This document shows, piece after piece, positions 50,201-60,090 of a stretch of DNA of 64,000 nucleotides. Made by a program: the position numbers and the translations under genes. The notes below the pieces were generated by a model. It saw only the letters and a list, made by a program, of their open reading frames with translations, was not told where the DNA came from and ran no database searches. The stretch lies in contig NC_091134.1 of assembly GCF_041381155.1 (NCBI RefSeq), positions 6,128,255 through 6,192,254 on the forward strand, read 5' to 3'. The first letter of the stretch is position 1. The number at the start of each line of letters is the position of its first letter. Origin of the DNA: Argopecten irradians (Eukaryota; Mollusca; Bivalvia; Pectinida; Pectinidae).

Positions 50201-53200
50201 ATTTCATCTCCTGTACATCTCAGCTTTACTAAGACAGGTGTAATACAGGTAAACATTTCATCTCCTGTACATCTCAGCTGTACTAAGACAGGTGTAATAC
50301 AGGTAAACATTTCATCTCCTTTACATCTCAGCTTTACTAACACAGGTGTAATACAGGTAAACATCTCTTCTCTTGTACATCTCAGCTGTACTAAGACAGG
50401 TGTAATAAAGGAAATCATATCTCATCTCCTGTACATCTCAGCTGTGTAGTATAGTACTGATGCTTATGTTTTTGCAAAGTTTTTCTGCTATGTCAGTCTA
50501 TTTAAAGCCATAACCTCTATTACTGTGAACATTAAATTAATGTGTTAAACTTTAAGAAACAAAATGATCATCATTCTTCATTTGCTATCCATCATCCAAT
50601 TTTCACTGTCAACTTTTCACTATTCAAACCTCCATTTCCATCAATGAGATTGAGCTGACACTGAGACAGTCTTTATCAATTAATGTTATTCTTTTGAATT
50701 GGTCAGAAATCAAAGGTGGAAACTCATATCTTAAATTCTAAATTTTCATTTTTTGCTGAACAAAAGTAGGGATGTAAATGAAGAGCTGCCAATAAAGGTT
50801 TTGTTATTTCTTGGCCTCAAAATCAGCTTTCCATCATTGACCCTTTTGTCAATATATATACATAAAATCCTACTACCAGTTAGGAATTACGTTACCTAGT
50901 TATTGTATCCGAGACAAAAGCTAATATATCATGTGAAAACATTTGTTAGTGACTGATTTTATAATTTGTTTCCAGCCGATAAAAGAAATATTTGAGAGTA
51001 TCCGTCATATCAATGCGAGTCGGAGGAACATGCCACGTATCCTACTACACACGGATGCAGCCCAGGCCATTGGTAAGATTGAGGTGGATGTCGTGGAGCT
51101 AGACGTGGACTATCTCACCATAGTTGGCCATAAGGTAACTACCGCCCATTCTGGCTGTTCAGTTGGTATGTCTGCAATCTGATTAAAATCCAGATCCTTA
51201 TTATCACTATGACTGATTAGAGGATCTGACAACATCCCATTAGGGGTCACGTCCAGATGACTTTTGGAAATGGCCAATCAAATTGGCACTGCCAAAATCT
51301 TGACTGGGGACGAAACAGTTTGAAAAAGCTGTCCAAATTATTTTCATGTACATGTACAATGTACCTAGTCATCTCTCCCAAAGAGCAAAATAAAGCAGAA
51401 TATATATTTATACTGTGACGAAATGGGGTTATCAATTGATGTAGCAATGTATAGAAAATGCATGTGATCTGTAATGTTCATACAATCTGTGGTAAGTTTC
51501 AGGTTGTAGCTGGTTGCACGTTCAATGACTTGACGTAGTATTTTGTCATGTTCCTCAATATTCTTTCCTGCGATAAGAATGTCATCGACTATTGCGAACG
51601 CGCCGTTTATTCCTTCAACCATAGTGTCCATGATCTTCTTGTAAATCTCTGGAGCGGACTTGATTCCGAATGGTAGACGTAACCAACGATAACGCCCTAT
51701 AGGTGTGTTGAAAGTTGTGAGATAAGATGACGCCTCATCCAGTTGTATTTGAAGGAAGCCTGATTTTGCATCCAGAACTGAGAATATCTTGGCATCAGGG
51801 ATGTCTGTAATGACCTCGTCAATAGTTTTCATAGGGTGGTGTTGTCACAGTATGGCCCTATTAAGATCCTGTGGGTCTATACATATGCGGATCTTGTCTC
51901 CTCTCACATTGACTACCATTGAACTGACCCATTCAGTCAGCTTGTCGACTCGGGTAATGTAACCATTTTCCTCCATTTCCCTTAGCTTTTCAATAGCTTT
52001 GGGCTTAATGGCAGCTGGAAGTTTACGTGCTGGGTGTATGATTCCTGTCGCTGTTTTGTCAATAGATAGACTGTATGTACCTGGTAATGTCCCAGTAGTT
52101 TTGACTAAATCAGGTAATGTCCCAGTAGTTTTGACTAAATCAGGAAAGTCTCTAATAAGTTCATCCTCAGCAGGTGTTGAACATGAATTCTGACTTACTG
52201 AGTAAGTATTCAAGGGGTTTTCAGGTGCAGAGAGCAAGTTGAGTGCTATGGCTGAATCACCACTGATTATGTTCTCCTGCTCAATGTCAACAATCTCAAA
52301 GTCTGTTTCCCTTGTATGACTCCCATGTGACACATTTAGTCTAACTGCTCCAATAGGTTTAATTTTGTGGTTACTGAATGACTTCAGCATTCTATGAGAT
52401 TCGGCTATGTATACTTCTCCAGGCAGTTCTTCAACTTCTGTCCTTGTTAATATACTAACCCTTGCTCCAGTGCGAAACTTCACATCTTTCCCATTTATGT
52501 TCAAATGAGTGACCCATTTATCATCAACAGCCTTTATATCTGTAACAGTTGTACTGTTAATTGTCAATAGTTCATCTTCTGATACATCCTCACATGAGCT
52601 ATATCCAGGTTGTATGCTGTGTACTTTGTTTTTCATTGTTTTCCTACACATCTTTTTCCAGTGATCCTGACCTTTGCAATAATTACAGGTGGTTCCCTTG
52701 GCAGGACATTTGCCATAGTCATGAGTAAACCCACATTTCCCACAAGTGTTACTTGTCGACTTTGCCTTGTAGTTCTTGTTATGGTCATGCTGTACATGTG
52801 ATGTAGACGATTTGGATGTTTGTTTTGGTTTTGTTGTTGTGTAATTTCTCCTATTTTGTATTGAAGAATTTACTTTCAGAACTTCCTCACCTCTCATCAT
52901 TTTGACCTGTGCCTGTGAAAGCTCGAATTGCTGACCAATCTGTATAGCTTTATTGATAGTAATGTCCTGACCCTGGTCTAGCAACCTTTCTTGAACTTTC
53001 TTTTGCCTGACCCCGGCAATTATTAGGTCTATCAATACATCATTTGTATTTGTGTATTCACAATCCATGGCTAGAAGTTTCAGATCTTTGACAAAATTAT
53101 CAAATGTCTCTGTATCTGTCTGTTTTCTCTGATGTAGCTTGAAACGCGCAATTCTTTTATTTTTCTTGGGCCTAATGTACGCATCAAATTTGTCTAGAAT

Positions 53201-56200
53201 TTTATCTGGGTCATTTTTATCAGTGTCGTCTTCCCAAGTGAGTGTTTTGAACACTTCCCTACCTTCCTGGCCAATCCACATTCCGATCCATCCGGATTTA
53301 TCAGCAGCCTCTGATTTAGCGAGCGGGCCTTTGAAACAGAACTCCACGTGTTGTCTGAAGCGGAGAAATTCCTGATACTGATCTCCTGCTCCCCAATCCA
53401 AACGCGGTTGATCGAAGGCAATACCTGACATGATGGGTTCAAATCATCAATTTTCTGACACCATGTAATGTTCATACAATCTGTGGTAAGACAGACTGTT
53501 TCAGATTTAGACTGAACACCGACACATGTGTTTGTGCAGCCGACATGTTTTATTCAACTGTGCATATCATCAGGTTCACAGAGACGCTTTACATACATTT
53601 AGGTAAAGGGGAACAACTCGTGACACCTTATAATAGTTATACCATTACATTACATGATCTGAAGTACACATGGTAAAAAGGTCAATTGAACATGACCCTG
53701 TATGGGATGTTCGCAGATCCTCTATTTAACGAAGTGGTTATAAGGATCTGTATTTTAAAATCAGATTGGTATGTCTGAAAAATATTAAGTGTAAAATTCT
53801 TTCTATGCATATTTCAGAGTTATCTGTCCTTGATAGTAGGTATTTTCATATTGTGAATTCATTCTTTTCTGAGCGAAACTTTTATTTTCTCGAAGATAAT
53901 ATGGCTTTATGCTTACTATGTCATAATCAATACCTATTTCCTTGTAGTTAGATATTGATTATGACGGCTTTAGTTTGTGTTTGAATTTTGTTTGACTTTT
54001 CTCTTAATTTAATGATTCACACACAGGAACAAATGACGCAACAATCCATTCACCAAATTAGATAATAGTTCAAAACAGAAGGACAAATTAAGTATGTATC
54101 AATGTTAAATAAGAGTAAAAAAACTCCTTATTTTAGTTCTATGGCCCTCGTATTGGAGCTGTATATGTACAAAACCTGGGCAGTAAGGAGGTTCCCATGT
54201 ATCCAATGTTGTACGGAGGGGGACAGGAGAGGAACTTTAGGCCAGGGTATGTAGCTAAATGTTTATGAAAATAACAGAGAAAATGTGGTTAAACTGAGGT
54301 TTAAATCTCAAACTATCAACATAGGACACATGCTCTCCCCAATAGAGTTACATTGTCTTTACTCCACTTCTATCACTTTCTGCTGCACTTTATCAAACTC
54401 TACACTAGAAAAGAGAAATTGTAACCAGACTGTGTATTGGGTAAAAATTCTGAGTTTTTTTTCATTCAGAACTTGCATTTTGTTATCAGCGGTTTTTTCC
54501 CATTTCAGGACAGAAAACACTGGTATGATAGCAGGCCTGGGGAAGGTAGGTTGTACCATCCTTATTGGTTTTATAAAGAAATATTAAATGAAAATAATTT
54601 TTTAAAGAAATACCTATATCACTGTGTTGACTGTTTAAAGATGCTCCACTGCTGACAAATGGTATTTTTCCTCTATCAAAAGCAGCAGCAGATATCGCGA
54701 TGATCATTTTATATTATTTTTTTGTTAATTAGACATATGTATAGGTACATGGTTAAACACCAATTACTGTTCAGATGATGAGTGTCATTTATGCTCTGAC
54801 GGCGATGGAGCATTTTTAACCAAAACTCTTAATCAAAATCAGGACATCCAGTTGACCCTTGACTTAATTTTAGCAGTGTTGGAAGTCAATCATCATTTCT
54901 CAGAAATCTGAAGAGTAGAAATCTATAACAAATAGACATTAGACTCAAATTGAAGAGTCAAATCTGATTTCTGAGAGTCAAAAACATACTGTCAGGGGTC
55001 TACTGGATGCAATGAAAATATGTTATTTTTGATAGTAATATTTTGTGTTATAGGCAGCAGAATTAGTTACCCAGTATCTGGATAGCTACAGGAAACACAT
55101 GACGACAGTTAGAGATTACCTAGAAACTAGGCTCCAGGTACGATGTCTCTACAATAGGGCCACCTTCAGTTATTGTAGTACAAAACAGAGTTTTTACAAA
55201 TGGCATTCTTTTTTCTTTTACAAACTCTGATGAAGCCTTTTAGGAATTGTATCAAAATTAACAAATTGTTTTGATATCTAACAGCAAATTTGTTTGTCTG
55301 CTAAGTAAACAGAACCTTAGAAATAGGAATATTGTACCAGCTCTTGCCAGCTTAATAAATCTGTAAAAAATGTTATATTTTCAATTACAGATCATTTCTT
55401 TTAAACACTTTTACTGAGATTTTTTCGATATATAACTTTTAGTACTATATCGGCGAGTAAAACTTCACATGTGAATAACGAAGTAATAATGCGAAAACAT
55501 CATCTGAATTTAGTTTTGTCCACATATAAGTCGAACTGGTGTATAGGCTGCACTCCTGATTTTCAGGAGTCATGAATTAACTCCAAAAAATATGGTATAT
55601 GTGTAGCATTGTCCACTCAATAATATGATGATGAATATTTACAGAAATTTTGTTATTATGCTAAAATCACATTGGAGGTCTTATGGTTGTTACGCATGTA
55701 TGTACATAAAATGACTTATGTGTTCTTTAAAAACTGTTTGTTTGGTACCCTTTCATTGAAGGAGGTGTTTGGGGACAGAATACACATCAATGGCAAGTTT
55801 GCTACAAGTGAGAGACTGCCGAACACATGTAATGTTTCTGTCTTAGGAAACGGATTATTTGGTACGTATTCAGTCTATAGTCAGAAATCCTTTCTAGATA
55901 TACCGGTGCATCAGAAGAATTTCTGATGATTTAAGTTTACTTTACAAGTCAAGTCAATGTAATAGTGATCATTGTCCATTTTATAAGTCAAGATGTTTAG
56001 AACTGACATGTTGACTACCTGCTAATGAAAAAGAACCTTGACATATTCTCAAGGTCACATGATCATTAATTTAATATCAAACTATAATTGCATGTCTTAT
56101 GAATCCTTCTAAAGATGATAGCTAACAAAATTTGCATAAAGAAATGATGGGAATACTTATTAAAATTTGCTGATACTGTAGGTTAAGGTCAGGTGATTTA

Positions 56201-56998
56201 TGAAAAAGCTGAGAATCATCACGTTTCCAAAGAATGTGCATCAAATAGGTTTATTTAGTCTCTTGATAAAAGATAACATTGTTAGAAATTTTTGTTTACA
56301 AAATACAATTTACAAATCTAGTTTGCCTAGAATGCCCATATGTGCTCTTTTGGTACCTAGGTGCTTTTGCATTATTTAGAATATTTTGGTAAATGTTATC
56401 CACAGTTTTGAACTGACAATCTGTATAAGCTGTCTGGTATTAAACCATACCTGCTGTTGTAGGTCGTTGTTGATTTGACAATCTGTATTAGCCGTCTGTA
56501 TTAAATTATACCTGCTGTTGTAGGTCATATGGTGTTGACTCATTGTGATAGACTACAAGCCAGTGTGGGTGCAGCATGTCACGCTCAGAACAGGTCAGTA
56601 ACCTCAGCAGATTTTCTTTATGAAGTTCAAATATTGATCAGATTTTATGGGACCATATCCAATAATTATCATGTACTTTGAGATGTTTTTTGGTGTCATC
56701 CTATTCTTCCCCAAATTCTGCATTTAGTTTCCCTTTTTCACCTCACCATGAAACATGATATGTATTGGTAAGTGTCTCTTGGCATCATAGGTTTTTTGTC
56801 ATCTCCATCTTTTTTTCCAGACCATCCCATATCCTGTTGGCTATTGGAATTCCGGAATCAGTGGCGAGAAATGCTCTGAGGTTATCAGTGGGAAGGGAGA
56901 CAACTCTGTCTGATATTGACATTGTTATTGAGGACCTAAAGCAGTCTGTAGAGTTTATAGAACACGACTCGCACACCACCGAAGCTATAACGTGCTGA
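35292..56998 (+). CDS. SCLY: Selenocysteine lyase
   Basis: Twelve exons are firm: 35736-35845, 36142-36213, 36796-36824, 45861-46038, 47604-47731, 50976-51134, 54137-54246, 54509-54545, 55054-55137, 55762-55861, 56524-56593 and 56821-56998 (TGA). All phases agree. A tentative first exon, 35292-35380, fits in phase and gives 447 residues, close to vertebrate SCLY, but its donor (GAG|GTTTTG) is poor. Motifs in order are [38 protein letters not shown] (PLP pocket), GHK with PLP-Lys255, [29 protein letters not shown] with catalytic Cys384, and RLSVGR. SVGAACH and the long ERNFRPGTEN region favour SCLY over the mitochondrial desulfurase NFS1. The enzyme is cytosolic and PLP-dependent. It splits selenocysteine to alanine and selenide, recycling selenium for selenophosphate synthesis. 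Introns 4 and 6 begin with splice-donor minisatellites. Confidence 0.93.
36807..44060 (+). repeat. 57-bp minisatellite seeded on the SCLY exon 4 splice donor, about 125 copies
   Basis: The first unit starts inside the 29-bp exon 4 (ACATCAGGAGGAACAGAG) and continues into intron 4 (GTAAGTAATCATGG). Every following unit repeats AGAGGAACAGAG and GTAAGTAATCATGG, then TTTAGTATGAAGTCTGTG and TACTACTACACTA. Most copies keep an intact GAG|GTAAGT donor; a few have ATAAGT or lose one G. Single-base indels are scattered through the array, unlike the 45- and 63-bp arrays. Reading on from exon 4 meets TGA in the first unit, so use of a later donor would truncate the protein. Confidence 0.95.
44061..45490 (+). 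repeat. 47-bp minisatellite derived from the 57-bp unit, donor-less
   Basis: About 30 units have the form GGTTTAGTATGAGGTCTG, TGTGCTACTCCTACTACAC and AAGACTCCAT. The TTTAGTATGA(A/G)GTCTGTG half is shared with the 57-bp unit. The exon-derived AACAGAG and the GTAAGT donor are gone, replaced by AAGACTCCAT. The change of unit occurs between about 44045 and 44090. It lies at the 3' side of intron 4. Confidence 0.9.
45491..45860 (+). other. Unique remainder of SCLY intron 4
   Basis: A G-rich run (GAGAGGGGGATGGGGGGTG) lies near 45550. The rest is AT-rich and leads to the exon 5 acceptor (TTATGACAG at 45852-45860). No other feature was recognised. Confidence 0.5.
46163..47343. mobile_element. pogo/Tigger-like (Tc1/mariner) element, non-coding, in SCLY intron 5
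   Basis: The ends are CAGTGGACCCTCGATAATCC and its inverse GGATTATCGCGGGTCCACTG, flanked by TA on both sides (46161-46162 and 47344-47345). Inside, TCCGGA-rich inverted segments extend the terminal repeats. TA duplication and a CAGTGGACCC start are typical of pogo-group elements. No transposase frame is present. Confidence 0.82.
47714..50445 (+). repeat. 45/54-bp minisatellite seeded on the SCLY exon 6 splice donor, about 57 copies
   Basis: Exon 6 ends GAGACAGGCGTAATACAG and intron 6 begins GTAAACATCTCAT. The array repeats this junction. About 37 units of 45 bp carry GTAATACAG|GTAAACATC, then TCATCTCCTGTACATCTCAG and CTGTGTA. From about 49387 the units become 54 bp (about 19 copies) and keep more exon sequence (AGACAGGTGTAATACAG|GTAAAC). 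Each unit also has a pyrimidine-rich stretch ending CTCAG, like a splice acceptor. Unit length is almost constant and divisible by 3; one unit lost 3 bp. The exon frame stays open except for a TAG at 48761-48763. The antisense frame is also largely open by composition. Confidence 0.95.
51497..53431 (-). pseudogene. gag-pol remnant (gag, zinc knuckles, protease, partial RT)
   Basis: The first open stretch runs from 53431 to an in-frame TGA at 51845-51847 (528 codons). The same frame continues past the stop. Gag occupies about residues 1-225. Two CCHC-type zinc knuckles lie at about 230-262. A retropepsin-like region lies near 300-400; the position before TGA in its active-site motif is Arg320 rather than Asp, so it should be inactive. 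The RT start follows ([17 protein letters not shown]). After the stop come [21 protein letters not shown] and the IVDD catalytic box. A 30-bp tandem duplication at about 52080-52143 repeats the peptide [10 protein letters not shown]. It runs antisense to SCLY and is not a host gene. Confidence 0.85.
53464..53625 (-). repeat. 162-bp LTR of the Gypsy-type element
   Basis: It starts TGTCACGAG and ends AACATTACA, with the usual TG...CA ends. An AATAAA-like signal lies near its middle (minus strand GTTGAATAAAAC). The primer-binding site follows immediately. The other LTR survives only as its last 27 bp. Confidence 0.75.
54634..54819. mobile_element. MITE, copy 2 (TTTAAAGATGCTCC ends), in SCLY intron 9
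   Basis: The left end TTTAAAGATGCTCCACTGCT is matched by an inverted right end, read in reverse as TTAAAAATGCTCCATCGCC. It is a shorter relative of the element at 9692-10065 and shares the ATAAATGA and ATTGGTGTTTAA boxes. Confidence 0.7.
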
Positions 56999-57232
56999 AT
57001 CTGTCAATCTCTACACACTTACTCTATCTGTAGCCAATCAAACGACTTCCAGTAAATATAGACATCCATTCTAATTATAAAGTGTGATTTTTGGCAGTGG
57101 TACTTGGGCTCCTTTTAGTTTATCTGATGTTAATCTAATTACCTGTATATATAATGGTACTGTCTCATTCTGGTTATATATACTAAGGTATATAGTTCAA
57201 ACAAAATAATTTGTCTTTCGGTGATGTTTTGT

Positions 57233-57238
57233 AATAAA
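57233..57238 (+). other. Polyadenylation signal of SCLY
   Basis: A canonical AATAAA lies 235 bp after the SCLY stop codon, at a plausible 3'UTR distance. Confidence 0.6.
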
Positions 57239-60090
57239 ACCATATTCTGTAAATCTATTGGAAGGGATAGCCATATTTTATCAATGAATGTGAAAATGAA
57301 CACAATTTAATCAAGTCATAGAAGTAAAGTAAATGTTTGAGTTTTCTGTGTTTGACTGTCACAGTACCCTAACAATGAAATCACGTATCAAAAACAAACT
57401 GCCACTGGTTTCTACAGGATTTTCTAATTGTGATATATACCCATATCATTTAACATATCTAAATCCAGAAAAGTTGTTAGATGTAACATCAAAAATAACC
57501 TTATTTGATAGACCTTACTTGGTAAGGTAGTGAATTCATGTCTATAAGATATCAAAACCATAGATTTAGAAATATTTTGAGTCCTTTATTATTGTATCAA
57601 TTTTATTTTCTTAAGATTTACGTAATGTTATTTTGTTTTCCCATTAACGTTCGTTGTGTGTGTCACATTCCAGTGATTTTACCCTCTCCTTTTTTATACA
57701 AGATTGTGTTCATGTCAGCCTAATGGGTCTGAAACAAATTGGCATTGCTTATTATTTACTTGGTAATATGACATATATTGACATTCTATTGTAGTAATGA
57801 TTACTGTCTCCCTAAAAATGATATTGTTAGTACAGTCAATCCTGGTTATTTTGAAATGGTATGTAAAAGCTTGAATGATATTTGCAATTTAGCTAAGAAA
57901 CAAGTAAAATGATATGTCAACAAGAATTATATGTCATATCAAATAAAACATTGAAGTTCAAATTCTGTGGTTGCCTAGTGACCTGGAGGTCCCAAGGGGG
58001 CTACCGATTGGTCGATACAGCTGTAGGTGTTGTTTCTATATACCAGATTTTATATCGCTCGTTAGGTTCAGTAATAAACTTTATGCTTAAGGTAATTGAT
58101 AAAGTCGTTGAAATCCAGTTGAGATATTGTATACTAGTAGATATTTGTATTCCTAACCTCAAACATTCAGCATTAGTTTCTCCTATTACCTCTCCTCAAC
58201 ATCTTCTTATAAACATTACGCATCACATGTGTTGTTCCTGCTGATTTCTTGTCATATTCAGATATTGTATGTCATTTCCATGACGATATAGAGTTTGATG
58301 CATTTTGCATATAAACATACCACAGTTATATATATTTTAAAAATAATGTTTAAAAAATTCCATGTCTTTAGACCTTTTATCTGAACATTGTTTACAGTAA
58401 AACTGTCGGCTTGGTTCCTACTATACAGGTGGAGCACATTTACAAGAGACAATTGTGATTTTTTTTCTCAATATTTATTCGTCCATATATGTACAATATT
58501 GATTATTATTGAAATCATATATGTTACATGCAAAGATTTGTTTCTGTATATATTTAATCATTATTCTTGTTTAAAAGTCGTAAGTGGTACTCTGAAGCGA
58601 GAGAAAAAAATGACAAGTTCAACTGTTAGGTTTTTATGGTTCATCAATAATTCATCGGGTGTAGGAACTAAAAGGAGGGAGTCTACCAAAGACATATGTA
58701 CACACTGGCTGGTTGCTGTTCATAATTCTTTGGTCAAATCTTTATCTATTTAATTATTTGAAATTGAGAAATGGAACTGAAGAAAAAGATGAGAAAGCAA
58801 ATTGTTGTCAAACCTTCTGTACATATGTCTTATTGGAAATCCCTACTTGAGAAGATCACTGACAAATATTGGCTTGTTGTTATATACTTTTACACATCCA
58901 TTGTGTTCATCTTTCTTATTAATGTTTTGATTGATATGAATTTGTGATATGTTGTTTTTTGGAGCTTTTTGAAATATGTTTGCTCAATCTTGAAATCATT
59001 TATTTAATAATTGAATTGCATTTTATTGGCACTTTTGAAAATAATATGATTTATTTTATCAGTACTTTTTACATTACTAATGTTTGTATATACTTTAATG
59101 TTTGATATTGTTGTACTTTATGTTAAGTCTAAACCTATTAGCTCATTAGAAGAACCTTGATATTGATTTAGTATGATTAGTCAAGGTCATGTTACAGGGT
59201 CAAGGTCATGTTACTGGGTCAAGGTCATGTTGCAAGGAACTGTCCCTTTCATGAGTACCCAGTATCTTGACAGGATCATTGTTACTGGTAAGTGTCCGCA
59301 AGGACTTAACTCATGGAGATGTTTACGTAAAGAGGAGATATGTATCACAAATTTTGGACATTTTTTCATGAGGGTTTTAAAAAACACTTTTGACCTCAAA
59401 TTGTATCTCATACCCATGAGGTGTGTTTCAGGTTGTGAGTATATAAAGGGTCAAGGTAATGAAAACATAATATTATGAACTTCATTGGTATGGCAAAGCA
59501 ATTCAGAAACTATATGACCATGAGTTGTGCAGCAAAACTAAAGCTTATTGTAAATTAACCAAAGGATTCAAATATATTTATAAATAATCAATAAGTTAAA
59601 TATTCCCTGGGGCTCATTTTTTATGAAGGAAGTGTTTGAGACTATATGTACATGACTTTAACCATTGACTGGTTGTCTACTGCTGATGTACTATGCTGTG
59701 CGAAAACTAGGTATGTGTTTGTTTAGTGTTGTATTTGTACAGATGCCATGTAATTCTATTCTACTTTTTCCGTTTCATTTCTCTATATCAGACGTTGGAA
59801 TCCCTTTCTGTATTGGTTATTTGATTCAGATTTCAACACTTCGAAATTAAAACTTATCATTATATATACTCAATTATAACTTCAGCATTAAGTTATAATA
59901 ATACAAAATAACCTTTACAGGACTGCCAAGTTCCTAACGGTGTGACAGTGAAAATATTAACCTTATAGTTCAATTAACATATCAAGACCAAAATCTGTAT
60001 ATATAAAGCTGAATTTTCTTATTTTTTTTAACCAGGTTATGATGGCGGGTACAGAGAGTTATTGTCTCTGAGTTTTATATTTACCATTAT
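57239..60090. other. AT-rich intergenic stretch, no gene recognised
   Basis: ORFs up to 121 codons occur but have no recognisable domain or splice context. The only organised sequence is a three-copy tandem of about 19 bp at 59179-59235, GGTCAAGGTCATGTTAC, which contains TCAAGGTCA. Confidence 0.45.

Larger units (their letters stand above)
51470..53625 (-). mobile_element. Decayed Ty3/Gypsy-type LTR retrotransposon, internally deleted
   Basis: Reading on the minus strand there is an LTR (53625-53464, TGTCACG...ATTACA), then TGGTGTCAGAA as primer-binding site at 53463-53453, then a gag-protease-RT frame. Soon after the RT catalytic region the coding sequence stops and joins directly to the last 27 bp of the LTR (51496-51470), which are identical to 53490-53464. 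RNase H, integrase and most of the 3' LTR are missing. The flanks (CCTTA and TGATC on plus) do not form a target duplication. Confidence 0.82.
51175..53768. mobile_element. Mutator-like element with long inverted ends, 9-bp target duplication and a nested LTR element
   Basis: The left end CAATCTGATTAAAATCCAG continues for about 75 bp (GATCCTTAT, TAGAGGATCTG, AACATCCCAT, GGGTCA). The right end is its inverted copy, ending AATCAGATTG. Identical GTATGTCTG flanks lie at 51166-51174 and 53769-53777. Long inverted ends and a 9-bp duplication fit Mutator-like transposons. The interior is mostly the LTR retrotransposon at 51470-53625. It lies in SCLY intron 7. Confidence 0.85.

Noticed and set aside
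49340..50449. Plus-strand ORF of 369 codons and its partner at 47645-48763
   Set aside because: The first part contains real exon 6, but everything after 47731 is intron minisatellite. An in-frame TAG and the conserved exon 7 downstream show that the repeats are normally spliced out.
56785..56979. Minus-strand ORF opposite the last SCLY exon
   Set aside because: It is the shadow of a coding exon with strong similarity on the other strand.
35736..56998. NFS1 (mitochondrial cysteine desulfurase) as identity for the PLP enzyme
   Set aside because: The SVGAACH catalytic loop, the [14 protein letters not shown] region and the overall length fit SCLY better. No mitochondrial leader is evident.
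58388..58753. 121-codon plus-strand ORF
   Set aside because: It is AT-rich, without domain, homology or gene context; chance is sufficient.
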